From Bacillus aquiflavi (GTDB taxonomy: Bacteria; Bacillota; Bacilli; Bacillales; Cytobacillaceae): a stretch of DNA of 64,000 nucleotides. Location of the stretch: positions 1,984,001-2,048,000 of the forward strand of contig NZ_CP082780.1 in NCBI RefSeq assembly GCF_019915265.1, given 5' to 3'. Shown here one piece after another: positions 27,387 to 36,643 of the stretch. The notes beneath the pieces were generated by a model that worked only from the letters and a program-made list of their open reading frames with translations, was not told where the DNA came from and did no database searches. How positions within the stretch are numbered: position 1 is the first letter of the stretch; every line of letters starts with the position of its first letter. Position numbers and translations under genes: made by a program.

Positions 27387-27863
27387 ATGCACATGCACAA
27401 ATTTGAAAAGATTTGGCTTATTTTTGGGGTAGGTGCGCTACTCGTCTTCTTATCTGTTTTAGGTGTAAGTGCATTCTACATGGGCAACCAACCGCCAAGT
27501 TGTTTGGCAACTATTGACCCTGAAAAAGTGGACGAAACAGCTCCGTTTACTAAACCAGGGCTTAATAAAGTAGAAGGAAAAGATTGGGATTATGAGTTAG
27601 TTTTTGTTGCTTCTGCATTTGCTTATAACCCCGGTGAAGTTCAAGTTCCAAAAGGTTCAAAGGTAAAAGTCATTGCAACGACAAAAGATGTCATCCATGG
27701 CTTTGAAGTTGCAGGAACTAATATTAACATGATGCTTGAGCCAGGCTTTATTAGTGAGATTGTCACAACATTTGATAAAGCTGGCGAATACTTAGTGTTA
27801 TGTAATGAATATTGCGGTGTTGGGCACCACATGATGTCTTCAAAAATTGAGGTGGTTGAATAA
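27387..27863 (+). CDS. cbaB: ba3-type cytochrome c oxidase subunit II
   Basis: Membrane-anchored CuA protein of 158 residues: one N-terminal helix (about residues 9-31) and an outer cupredoxin domain. CuA ligands are visible: His in KDVIHGFEV, then the C-terminal cluster CNEYCGVGHHMM supplying two cysteines, glutamate carbonyl, histidine and methionine. It takes electrons from cytochrome c and passes them to subunit I. The ATG at 27387 follows AAGGGGG; a second in-frame ATG is two codons later. The stop and the next start overlap (TAATG). Confidence 0.93.
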   Translation: MHMHKFEKIWLIFGVGALLVFLSVLGVSAFYMGNQPPSCLATIDPEKVDETAPFTKPGLNKVEGKDWDYELVFVASAFAYNPGEVQVPKGSKVKVIATTKDVIHGFEVAGTNINMMLEPGFISEIVTTFDKAGEYLVLCNEYCGVGHHMMSSKIEVVE

Positions 27864-29524
27864 TGCTTGGCTCTTCTAAAAAAACAAAAGCAAAGGTTGA
27901 TCGCCGCGATGCTAAGCTCTCAATGGCTCACTTCTATGCGTCATTTATCGCCTTAGCATTAGGTGGGTTAGCAGGATTGCTACAAGTTCTCGTACGTTCT
28001 GGCAAATTCGAACTTCCTTTTGGAATTGGTTACTATCAAGTATTAACCGTTCATGGGGTACTATTAGCACTCATTATGACAACGTACTTTATTTTTGGGT
28101 TTCAAATATCTGCTGTAAGCCGGACTGCAGGTACATTGTCAAACGGAGCACGTAAAGCTGGTTGGATTGGGTTTTTCGTTTTGACAATTGGTACATTGCT
28201 TGCGGCAACTATGATTCTTTTAAATGAAGCTTCTGTATTATTCACGTTCTATGCACCATTGCAAGCACATCCAATTTTCTATATTGGTTTAACATTAGTG
28301 ATTGTCGGAACGTGGATTGAAGGTAGTGCGTTAATCGCCTCTTACGTAAAATGGCGGAAAGCAAACCCTGGGAAAGTAAGTCCATTATTGACGTTTATGG
28401 CCATTATTAATACGGCGATGTGGTTCGTTGCGACAATTGGTGTAGCAACAACCGTCCTTGTTCAAATCCTGCCTTGGTCTTTAGGATTAGTTGATACGAT
28501 TGATGTATTAATAAGCCGGACGTTATTCTGGTACTTTGGTCACCCGCTTGTATACTTCTGGTTGTTACCTGCCTATATGGCTTGGTATGTCATTGTCCCA
28601 AAAGTAATCGGCGGAAAGCTATTCTCAGACTCGTTAGCACGTATGTCATTTATTTTATTCTTATTATTTTCAATACCTGTCGGATTCCACCATCAATTAA
28701 CAGAGCCAGGAATTGACCCTGCATGGAAGTTTTTACAGGTTATTTTAACATTTTTAGTTGTAATACCATCTTTAATGACAGCATTTTCATTATTTGGAAC
28801 GTTTGAAACAGTCGGCCGAGCAAAAGGAGCAAAAGGCTTACTTGGCTGGTTTAAAAAACTCCCATGGGGCGATGCTCGTTTTACAGTACCATTTATCGGA
28901 ATGGTTGCATTCATTCCAGCAGGTGCAGGCGGAATGGTAAACGCTTCTTTCCAAATGAACCAAGTTGTTCATAATACTGTATGGGTTACAGGACACTTTC
29001 ACTTAACACTTGCAACATCAGTTGTCTTAACGTTCTTCGGAATCTCATACTGGCTCATTCCACACTTAACTGGAAGAAAGCTAACAAAGAAAATGAACAA
29101 ACTTGCAATCATTCAAGGGATTGTTTGGGCTGTCGGAATGACGTTTATGTCTGGAGGAATGCATTTTGCGGGACTGTTAGGTGCACCGCGCCGTTCTTCT
29201 TTCTCAACTTATGGTGATGCACCACAAGCCCTTGAATGGATTCCTTATCAAATTGCTCAAGCAGTAGGTGGAACGATTTTGTTTATCGGGATCATTTTAG
29301 TCCTAATCATCTTTATCAACCTAGCCTTCTTTGCTCCGAAAGGTGAGGAAGAATTTCCGGTTGCGGAAGCTCCTGAAAAGGCTGAAGCTACACCTCTTGT
29401 TTTCGAAAACTGGAAATTATGGCTTGGAATCACAGCTTTATTAATTCTATTTGCGTACACAATCCCGTTAATCGATATGATCCAAAATGCGCCTCCTGGA
29501 GCAAAAGGATTTAAACTCTTCTAA
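27863..29524 (+). CDS. cbaA: ba3-type cytochrome c oxidase subunit I
   Basis: Catalytic haem-copper subunit of 553 residues with about 13 helices. CuB and haem ligands: FGHPLVYFWLLPAYM (His and Tyr), GFHHQLTEPG (two His), and TGHFHLTLA (haem a3 and b ligands). It reduces oxygen to water and pumps protons; ba3 enzymes have high oxygen affinity. The start overlaps subunit II by one base. Related Geobacillus enzymes are b(o/a)3 oxidases. The shared hairpin after the gene ends the operon. Confidence 0.95.
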   Translation: MLGSSKKTKAKVDRRDAKLSMAHFYASFIALALGGLAGLLQVLVRSGKFELPFGIGYYQVLTVHGVLLALIMTTYFIFGFQISAVSRTAGTLSNGARKAGWIGFFVLTIGTLLAATMILLNEASVLFTFYAPLQAHPIFYIGLTLVIVGTWIEGSALIASYVKWRKANPGKVSPLLTFMAIINTAMWFVATIGVATTVLVQILPWSLGLVDTIDVLISRTLFWYFGHPLVYFWLLPAYMAWYVIVPKVIGGKLFSDSLARMSFILFLLFSIPVGFHHQLTEPGIDPAWKFLQVILTFLVVIPSLMTAFSLFGTFETVGRAKGAKGLLGWFKKLPWGDARFTVPFIGMVAFIPAGAGGMVNASFQMNQVVHNTVWVTGHFHLTLATSVVLTFFGISYWLIPHLTGRKLTKKMNKLAIIQGIVWAVGMTFMSGGMHFAGLLGAPRRSSFSTYGDAPQALEWIPYQIAQAVGGTILFIGIILVLIIFINLAFFAPKGEEEFPVAEAPEKAEATPLVFENWKLWLGITALLILFAYTIPLIDMIQNAPPGAKGFKLF

Positions 29525-29550
29525 ATGACGAGCATGATAAAAGAAATAAA

Positions 29551-29592
29551 AACGCCCCACAGAGAAAATAAAAGTCGCTGGGGGGCGTTTAT
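29551..29592. terminator. Bidirectional terminator after cbaA
   Basis: AAACGCCCC pairs with GGGGCGTTT around a 20-base loop, with T-rich flanks on both sides. It separates the convergent oxidase and EamA genes. Confidence 0.75.
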
Positions 29593-29609
29593 TAATTGCT
29601 ACTACTCTA

Positions 29610-30497
29610 TTATGTTACTGTACGATGTTTTTTCATTTTTATTGGAAAGTTAACGATTAAAACAGACGATAAAATGAAAACAGAGCCAATGATTTGAAAG
29701 ATCGTTAATGATTCATGATAAAGGAAAACACTTAAAAAAGTCGCAACAAGCGGTTCAACTGTTGCAATAATTCCTGCTTTACTGCTTTCAACTTTTTCCA
29801 ACCCTTTCGTATATAAAATAAAAGCAATAACTGTTGGAAAAAGCCCTAATCCAATTGCATGACCGATTACTTCAGGCTGCAACAATGCTCCCTTTTCCCA
29901 AATCCGTGTAACTGGTAACAGAAAAAGAGCTGCAACGACAAATGTGAATAATGTTACTGTAAATGGTTCATATTTTCTTAATGCGAATTTACCAAAAATA
30001 CTATATAAAGCATAACCTAATCCCGAACAAAGACCGATTACAATCCCTAGCATTGTTACATTATTTGCTTCTCCGACTGAAACACCCGCTATTAATACAC
30101 AACCGAAAATCGTTCCAATTACCGCAAACACTTTCTTCATATGCAATGGTTCTTTTAAAAAAATATAAGATAAGATTGTAACAAAAGCTGGAGATGTATA
30201 CAGCAAAATCACCGCTAAAGAAACGTTCATTTCATTAATAGTTGTAAAGTAACTCCAGTAAAAAAAAACAATACTTAATATTCCCGTCCCAATAAATAAA
30301 TAAGTATCTCTTACTTTCACTTTCATTTCACTGCGATAGCGAATAAGTCCAATGATTATTAATAATAGTGAAGCTGTAATTACCCGAATCGTAACAATTT
30401 CCATCGCAGTGAAACCATACTCGGATAGCCCCCTTACAAAGATGGCAATTAACCCCCATAAAGCAGCACCGGCTGCAATCATCATATAAGGTAGCAT
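29610..30497 (-). CDS. DMT superfamily transporter (EamA family)
   Basis: Ten-helix membrane transporter of about 295 residues with two EamA domains. Seen: MIAAGAALWGLIAIFVRGLS at the start, SYFTTINEMNVSLAVILLYTSP, and ESSKAGIIATVEPLVATFLS in the second half. An ATG at 30506 abuts the AAAGG ribosome site, so the ATG at 30497 (nine bases after it) is preferred. It is a single gene between the oxidase operon and ypwA. Substrate unknown; amino-acid or metabolite efflux is typical. Confidence 0.85.
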   Translation of the reverse strand: MLPYMMIAAGAALWGLIAIFVRGLSEYGFTAMEIVTIRVITASLLLIIIGLIRYRSEMKVKVRDTYLFIGTGILSIVFFYWSYFTTINEMNVSLAVILLYTSPAFVTILSYIFLKEPLHMKKVFAVIGTIFGCVLIAGVSVGEANNVTMLGIVIGLCSGLGYALYSIFGKFALRKYEPFTVTLFTFVVAALFLLPVTRIWEKGALLQPEVIGHAIGLGLFPTVIAFILYTKGLEKVESSKAGIIATVEPLVATFLSVFLYHESLTIFQIIGSVFILSSVLIVNFPIKMKKHRTVT

Positions 30498-30519
30498 TGT
30501 AGTCATCCTTTGTTAAATA

Positions 30520-32031
30520 CTAGATTAATTGATACACTTTACGATATTTATCATATAAATAGTCAATTAAATATTTTGCATTTAAACCTTCACCAGTTAC
30601 ATCCGTTAAAATTTCTAACGGTTTCTTCATTTTTCCATATTGGTGAATATGATAAGTAAACCATTTTCTAATTGGCTGCAAATGTCCTTTTGCAAGCAGT
30701 TCATCGAAACTCGGTATATCTTTTACTAAAGCTGCTTTAAATTGTGCGGCATACATATAGCCTAAAGCATATGAAGGAAAATAACCAAAACTTCCCCCGG
30801 CCCAATGAACGTCTTGTAAAACACCTTCACCGTCATTCTTTGGTCGAATTCCGAGATATTCCTCATATTTATCATTCCAAATTTGCGGCAAATCCTTCAC
30901 ATCTATTTCATCATTGAAAAGGCCTTTTTCAATTTCATAGCGGATAATAATATGAAGTGGATATGTCAGTTCATCAGCTTCAATTCGAATTAGTGATGGT
31001 TTTGACTGATTAATTGCTCGATAAAAGTTTTCTAACGTTACATTGTCAAATTGTCCGTTTGAAAACTTTTTAAGTAAATCATAATTTTTTACCCAAAAAG
31101 AATAATGTCTGCCGATGAAATATTCATAAAAAAGAGATTGAGATTCATGTATTCCCATAGATGTCCCTGTACATAATGATGTACCGATCAATTCTTTGGA
31201 AATATTTTGCTCATATAATGCGTGTCCCCCTTCATGAATTGTTCCAAACACAGCAGAACGAAAATCTTTTTCATTATAGTTCGTCGTCACGCGAACATCA
31301 CCAGGATTTAAACTGATTGCAAATGGGTGAATCGTCTCATCTAAACGGCCCGCATGAAAATTATATCCGATCTGCCTTAAAATTTCTACGCTGAATTGAC
31401 GCTGTTTTTCTTTAGAAAAGTGCTCAAACAAAAATGCTGTTTCTGGCTGATACGGAGATTCAGAAACTTCTTTAACAAGAGGAACAATGTTCTCCCTTAA
31501 TTCTTCAAATACTTTATCTAAAACAGCTACGGTAACACCTGGTTCAAATAGATCTAAAAGTGTATTATATTTATTACCTTCATATCCCCAATATTCAATA
31601 AAACGCTTATTCGTGTCAACGAGTTTCTCCAAATATGGTCGGAACAAGTTAAAGTCTGACTTTTCCTTTGCTTCTCCCCAAATACTTTGAGCTTCTGATT
31701 GAAGCATTACATAGTCTTTATACTCTTCGATAGGGTTTTTTTTATTTCGATCATATTCTTGTTTACAGTCTTCTAATGTCTTTTGAGTTATTTTTGACAC
31801 TTCATTTTTGAAACGTGAAAGCTTTGCTATGTATGCTGCCATTTCTTCAGATGTCGACATCTGAAATACTTCAGAGGAAAGTAAACTAATCACTTCAGAA
31901 CGGTGAGTTACTCCATTCTTTGGAGCGCCTGTCCGCAAGTCCCAATAAATTAAATGGATAGCTTCTTGATAAGCAGTCATCTTTTTTACATAATTTAAAA
32001 ACTCTGTTTCTATTTTTTTTATCTCTGACAT
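30520..32031 (-). CDS. ypwA: Metallocarboxypeptidase (peptidase family M32, Taq-type) YpwA
   Basis: Cytoplasmic zinc carboxypeptidase, 503 residues, that trims C-terminal residues from peptides. The zinc motif HEGGH in GTIHEGGHALYEQN and the downstream HESQSLFYE glutamate context are intact, as are the family motifs DVRVTTNY and GIRPKNDGEGVLQDVHWAGG split over the C-terminal third. The ATG at 32031 follows AAGGAGG with a spacing of eight; the frame is open further up to 32076. A cre-like sequence lies upstream at 32227-32240. Confidence 0.94.
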   Translation of the reverse strand: MSEIKKIETEFLNYVKKMTAYQEAIHLIYWDLRTGAPKNGVTHRSEVISLLSSEVFQMSTSEEMAAYIAKLSRFKNEVSKITQKTLEDCKQEYDRNKKNPIEEYKDYVMLQSEAQSIWGEAKEKSDFNLFRPYLEKLVDTNKRFIEYWGYEGNKYNTLLDLFEPGVTVAVLDKVFEELRENIVPLVKEVSESPYQPETAFLFEHFSKEKQRQFSVEILRQIGYNFHAGRLDETIHPFAISLNPGDVRVTTNYNEKDFRSAVFGTIHEGGHALYEQNISKELIGTSLCTGTSMGIHESQSLFYEYFIGRHYSFWVKNYDLLKKFSNGQFDNVTLENFYRAINQSKPSLIRIEADELTYPLHIIIRYEIEKGLFNDEIDVKDLPQIWNDKYEEYLGIRPKNDGEGVLQDVHWAGGSFGYFPSYALGYMYAAQFKAALVKDIPSFDELLAKGHLQPIRKWFTYHIHQYGKMKKPLEILTDVTGEGLNAKYLIDYLYDKYRKVYQLI

Positions 32032-32226
32032 TACTTTTCCTCCTTGAATAATAAGTTTCATTGCTATAAAATGCAATCGTTCAATTATTCATCATCAATG
32101 TCTTTTAGAACGAAGCACTATTTTATGAATTGTAGTTCTACAAAACATTAACAAATAAATATCTTCACTATTTTATCATATTTTTGAAAATTAATGATAT
32201 TTAACAATAAAATTGAATGAATATTT

Positions 32227-32240
32227 TGTGAGCGCTTTCT
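32227..32240. promoter_or_regulatory. Possible catabolite-response element upstream of ypwA
   Basis: TGTGAGCGCTTTCT matches the CcpA consensus at all but the last fixed base. It lies about 200 bases upstream of the ypwA start. Confidence 0.35.
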
Positions 32241-32314
32241 TTTTAGAAGCAAATGATAATGAATTTCGTTCCAGCTTGTAGACAAGGTCAAATATTTACA
32301 GCAAATCCCCAAAA

Positions 32315-32424
32315 GATTTCTTAAAAACGCTTGTCAGTCGAGACGCCGAGCAAACGAGGCAGGAGCAAAGAGAACAAGCCGGTCATCAGCTTTCATCGAA
32401 GAATACGAGCGTTTGTCAATAGTC
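32315..32424 (-). repeat. Dispersed palindromic-ended repeat, copy C
   Basis: Read leftward it begins GACTATTGACAAACGCTCGT, continues with GAAAGCTGATGACCGGCTTG and GCTCGGCGTCTCGACTGACA, and ends AGCGTTTTTAAGAAATC. It matches copies A and B over nearly the whole length. It lies in the ~465-base gap between ypwA and the lipoprotein gene. Confidence 0.75.
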
Positions 32425-32479
32425 TAAAGGTACATGATAACTAATTCCGTTCGTCATGCTTTTGAGTATTAAGAATGAC

Positions 32480-32516
32480 ACAAAAGGACTGTCTATAAGT
32501 TCGGACAGTCCTTATT
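32480..32516 (-). terminator. Terminator after the lipoprotein gene
   Basis: AAGGACTGTC pairs with GACAGTCCTT around a ten-base loop; leftward it runs into TTTTGTG. Confidence 0.75.
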
Positions 32517-32542
32517 ATTCATTATTCACCATCAAACATTAT

Positions 32543-33616
32543 TTAACGATCTGAGCTCCATTCCATCTTCTCTACTAGTGTGATGACTTCATCTACCGAC
32601 ATATCTGGATGTTCAATTATAAGCGAGTAGCGCAAGCCTTCCTCATCCCATTGAAACATATTTAGTTCTTTCATCGCTAAACCTTTTAATCCACGTACGG
32701 TAATCTCTTCTTCCTCAGAAAAACCTACCTCATCTTCATCGTCCTTTGGTGTTGGAAAAATTGATAACATTAGTAAAGGAATATCATCCTTTTTATAATA
32801 GACAGTAACTTCAGATCGATTTATTTCACCCTTTAATTCATCTAACTCGATTTTCTCTATTTCAGCTATTTCCTTATTTAAGGTTAAAAATGATGTATCG
32901 AGCGCTTTTTCAGCCTCTTCTAACGTAACAGTCTCATCCTTTACCGGTTGAATTTCTACATCATTTGGTAAAGTTAATGTAAATGTATCATCAGTAAACT
33001 GAGGAGAGGCATCCACTTTTGTATATTCATGCTCAATTTTATTCTCACCATTCACCATTTTAGATTTCATAATAAACCATCCTTTTGGATCAATCCAAAG
33101 CTCCATATCTCCAAGAATCGATTTCTTTGATTTTTTAGTTACTTTAATATGGTTAGTTTTGACCCCATTCACCTCTTCTTCTCCGGTGAATTCATACGAG
33201 TGTGTGTCTTTTTGCTGCTCTAACATTTGTATTAATATTTCCCGCTGTGACGGCATTGAACTTACAAACTCCTCATCGGAAATATCAATTGAATTAGCAA
33301 CATCGCTACCTTCTTCATAAATGAGCAATTGCTTCCCATCATTCATAACATATGATGACTTCTGTTTTATTTCATCTTTTGTCACAATTTTCTTTTTTCC
33401 GTCTGAGCTGTGCCACTCTTGGAAAGTCATTTTTTCTATAAGAGTGTCCCCTTCATAGACATTCATATTGCCTTCAGCATAATAAGATTCGAGCTTATTG
33501 TCTGATTCTAATACATTTGAAATCATCTTATCTGTTGACATTGCCATATCTTCTGAACAACCTGATAATAGTCCTAATGTAATGACACTGCTAAGTAGGA
33601 TGCTTTTTATTTCCAT
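32543..33616 (-). CDS. Outer-surface lipoprotein linked to a two-component system
   Basis: A 357-residue lipoprotein: signal peptide with lipobox LLSGC (Cys20), so it should be lipid-anchored on the outer face of the membrane. The mature part is acidic; residues ~40-215 have the feel of LolA/LppX-like lipoprotein-sorting beta-sheets (YAEGNMNVYEGDTLIEKMTF, GDMELWIDPKGWFIMKSKM), followed by a DUF4367-like C-terminal part. The start overlaps the kinase gene by 26 bases, placing it in the regulator-kinase operon. Role unknown; it may sense or modulate the kinase, as accessory lipoproteins of some Bacillus systems do. Confidence 0.8.
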   Translation of the reverse strand: MEIKSILLSSVITLGLLSGCSEDMAMSTDKMISNVLESDNKLESYYAEGNMNVYEGDTLIEKMTFQEWHSSDGKKKIVTKDEIKQKSSYVMNDGKQLLIYEEGSDVANSIDISDEEFVSSMPSQREILIQMLEQQKDTHSYEFTGEEEVNGVKTNHIKVTKKSKKSILGDMELWIDPKGWFIMKSKMVNGENKIEHEYTKVDASPQFTDDTFTLTLPNDVEIQPVKDETVTLEEAEKALDTSFLTLNKEIAEIEKIELDELKGEINRSEVTVYYKKDDIPLLMLSIFPTPKDDEDEVGFSEEEEITVRGLKGLAMKELNMFQWDEEGLRYSLIIEHPDMSVDEVITLVEKMEWSSDR

Positions 33617-35083
33617 TCCCTTTATCCTTCCTTTCTTTTAACAAACAGGCAAACACCGTGCCGAATTTAGGTGTCGACCATAGTGCAATTTTCCCTTGTT
33701 GTTGTTCGACTAACATTTTTGCAATACTTAATCCAAGACCTGAGCCTCCACTTTTTGTTCTCGCTTCTTCAACTTGGACAAACGGTTCAAAAATTCGCTT
33801 CTGGTTTTCTTTCGCAATTGCTTTGCCTTCATTTTGAATGATAAGTACAGTTCCATTGCTACGCCATTCGTTAATAGAAGTTTGAAAAGGAAGAAATACC
33901 CAATCGGGCAGCTTACTCTGACTGGAAATGATACCAATCCATATATGATTTCCCCGCTCTGTATGACGAATCGCATTCGCCATTAAATTATCGACAATTC
34001 TTATCATTTGTTTTGCATCAATGTAATAAGTACCTTTTACACATTGAGAGACTGTTAACGAGATCCCTCTTTGCTCACATTGATCTTTATAGCTTGGAAG
34101 CAGCATATCAAAAAACTCTTCTCCGTCAACTTCCACAAAATTTACCTCATGATGTGATGACTGTAAGGCTGTATACATGACTAAGTCATCAAGCATTTGT
34201 TTCATATAATCTATTTTTGTAAATAAAATCTTTGTATACTCTTGTTTTTCTGCTTGGGACATATGCATTTTACCTTGGAGAACTTCCGTATAAGCACGAA
34301 TTGCTGTTAAAGGTGTTTTTAAATCGTGCGATAGCGCTGCAACGATATACTCTTTTTCTTTTTGGTGATTTTTCGCTTCTTCTTTCGTTTTTTCTATTTG
34401 TTTCCTCATTTTATTAAAATGAGTAATCAATGTTCCGATTTCATTTTTTTTTTGAATAAGGTATATCAATAATAGGGTCTCCCTTTGCAAATGCTGTCAT
34501 CTGTTTCTGAAGCTGTACGAGAGGACGATGTAGTTTTCTATTTAACAACATAAGAACAACTAAATATAATAGAAAAAAAAAACAAACTAAATGATCCTAG
34601 TAACAAAAGGGAACGTTTTTCTACCCCTTCGATCCACTCCTCTCTCCTAATCGTTAATTCATAAATACCAATTAACAGATCATCTTGAAAAACGGGCTTT
34701 TTAATTAGAAAGGTGCGGTGTCTTTTTTGGATTTCATTTAAATCCTTTAATAAATCATTTCGACTCACCTTAATATAGTTACCCCTAGGGTCGTTACTAG
34801 ATGAAAAAAGTTTAACTCCATCCGCACGATATAGAGTAACTATCATCGTCTCATCAATGGCCTTTTGAACTGTAGAATAGTTCTTAACTGGTTGAATTTT
34901 ATAGAGAGACGGATTTTGTAACACTATTTCTAGTTGCGAAAGCTGATTTGTGACTTCGATAAATTCTTTTATATCCTGCTTTTCATCATAGGCAGTTAAG
35001 AGAACGTACAAAAAATATAAAACACATACAGGCAAAAGCATGACGATAAAAAAGCTGGCTAAAAGCCAAGATTTTATTTTCAT
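33591..35083 (-). pseudogene. Sensor histidine kinase broken by two single-base frameshifts
   Basis: The protein is spread over three frames. Part 1 (35083 to about 34582) has two membrane helices flanking an extracellular sensor domain. Part 2 encodes the HAMP linker (LLNRKLHRPLVQLQKQMTAF). Part 3 (to 33591) has the H-box ALSHDLKTPLTAIRAY, N-box DNLMANAIRHT and G-box SGGSGLGLSIAKM. The frames change exactly at a T10 run (coding strand; 34573-34582) and an A10 run (34444-34453). Removing one base from each restores one open frame of about 496 codons. The ATG overlaps the response-regulator stop (TAATG). Either sequencing error, true inactivation, or slippage-dependent expression. Confidence 0.85.
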
Positions 35084-35790
35084 TAGACTGGCACTCCAAT
35101 AAACCGATAACCAATCCCCCATACAGTTTGGATAAATCTTGCTTTACGTGATTGGTCATTTAATTTAGACCGCAAGCTTTTAATGTGAACAGTCACTGTA
35201 TTGTTGCCATCAACATCGTCCTGCTGCCATACATGTTCATATAACTCTGTTTTTGAAAAAGTACGCTCAGGATTTTTTGCAAGTAAGAAAAGTAACGCTT
35301 GTTCTTTTGCTGTCAACAAAAGTGGCTTGTTATCGAGATAAACTGTTTGCTTAGAAAAATCAATTTTTAAATTGTGCTCAAACTCAAGTACGCGATCATT
35401 ATTTAACTTCCCTTGATAACGGCGAAATCTGCGTAAATGAGAATTGATTCTTGCACTCAGTTCTTCAAGACTAAACGGTTTTGTAATATAATCATCTGCA
35501 CCTAAACCAAGAACAAGAACTTTACTTTCATCTTCATGTCTTGCACTGACAATTAATAACGGGACATCACTTTCAAGACGGATTGTTTTGCATAATGTAA
35601 ACCCATCCATTTCTGGAAGCATTAAATCGACAAGAATCATATCGAATGTATCATGATGAAAATCCTCCCAGCCTTCTTTTCCAGTCGAAGCCCATGTCAC
35701 TACATACCCTTGTTTTCGTAAGTAATCGCAAATAACACGAGCAATTTCTGTATCATCTTCGACAATTAACACTTTTGCTTGCTCTCTCAT
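35083..35790 (-). CDS. OmpR-family response regulator
   Basis: DNA-binding response regulator of 235 residues. Receiver domain (about 5-118): acidic pocket VEDD, phosphate-accepting Asp in ILVDLMLPEMDG, the Ser in LLIVSARHED and the lysine in DYITKPFS. C-terminal winged-helix domain: LLTAKEQALLFLLAKNP, VTVHIKSLRSKL and WGIGYRF. The ATG at 35790 follows GGGAGG with a spacing of nine; the ATG at 35799 sits on that site. It is followed by an overlapping kinase gene (disrupted) and a lipoprotein gene. Targets unknown. Confidence 0.93.
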   Translation of the reverse strand: MREQAKVLIVEDDTEIARVICDYLRKQGYVVTWASTGKEGWEDFHHDTFDMILVDLMLPEMDGFTLCKTIRLESDVPLLIVSARHEDESKVLVLGLGADDYITKPFSLEELSARINSHLRRFRRYQGKLNNDRVLEFEHNLKIDFSKQTVYLDNKPLLLTAKEQALLFLLAKNPERTFSKTELYEHVWQQDDVDGNNTVTVHIKSLRSKLNDQSRKARFIQTVWGIGYRFIGVPV

Positions 35791-35799
35791 GCCTAGCAT

Positions 35800-36524
35800 C
35801 CTCCCTCATGTTTCATTATAAATACATTGTGCACCCATTCTATATATTTAAGAAATGCTTTATTATTAGCTCTTTTATCTTCTGATTTCATTTTTTCATC
35901 ATTTTTATTGTTTAGAGATAAGTTAGATGTCATTATCTTTTAATCTTGATATTCTTATTGATTTGACGATTCATCTTGAATAACAAGAAAGAACTTTGGT
36001 GATATTTGCTCTACATTCTCTTCAATAGACCATCTTAACATTGATGATCGATAGCTCTGCTAATTTGTATATCTCGATTATAATTGCTTCTTTACTAAAT
36101 AGTATTTGTTTAAAGCTGACTAAAGCCGACCAAATGGATCATTGTTTAAATATAATGTATAAATATCGCAGCAATTATAGTTTATTTTCGTTACAATCCT
36201 ATTCTATTTCTTCTACTTGATATATTAAGCTATACGTCCTTCTGTTGAAACTAGTATATAACCAACTACTTTATCTTCCATCTTGAGCCTTTTCCTGTAC
36301 AACTTTAGCATTCATTGTAACATTTATATTTGTTTGGAATAAATTCTGTTTATAACACACAACCGTTACAACACACTGTACAATGACTTTCAAAAATCAC
36401 AAAACCTCTTTTTTTCACGCTACCATTTTCATACATTCTACATAGTCATGACAATCTATAAAAACATTTAACACTTAATACACTTATAAAATGATAGTGC
36501 TTTTCAAATGATTACGCTCAAAAC
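35800..36524. other. Non-coding gap upstream of the response regulator
   Basis: About 720 bases, strongly AT-rich. No frame with coding character; short leftward pieces such as MEDKVVGYILVSTEGRIA (around 36245-36285) hint at a lost gene but cannot be assigned. The promoter of the two-component operon must lie in its left part; no clear one was recognised. Confidence 0.4.
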
Positions 36525-36643
36525 GAAAAAAAAGCACTTTTTGCCTTTAGTAGACAATGAAGTGCTTTTGTATTTTTAGTTTTAGAACTATGGGGCTGTC
36601 TCAATAGTCATTGAAAAATGTATTTGAGAACAGCCCTTTTTTT
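36525..36643. terminator. Two hairpins downstream of ypvA
   Basis: AAAGCACTT/AAGTGCTTT (36530-36570) has T-rich tails on both strands. GGGCTGT-CTCAA pairs with TTGAGA-ACAGCCC (36593-36636), followed on the + strand by seven T residues. Together they isolate ypvA from the gap to its left. Confidence 0.65.
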
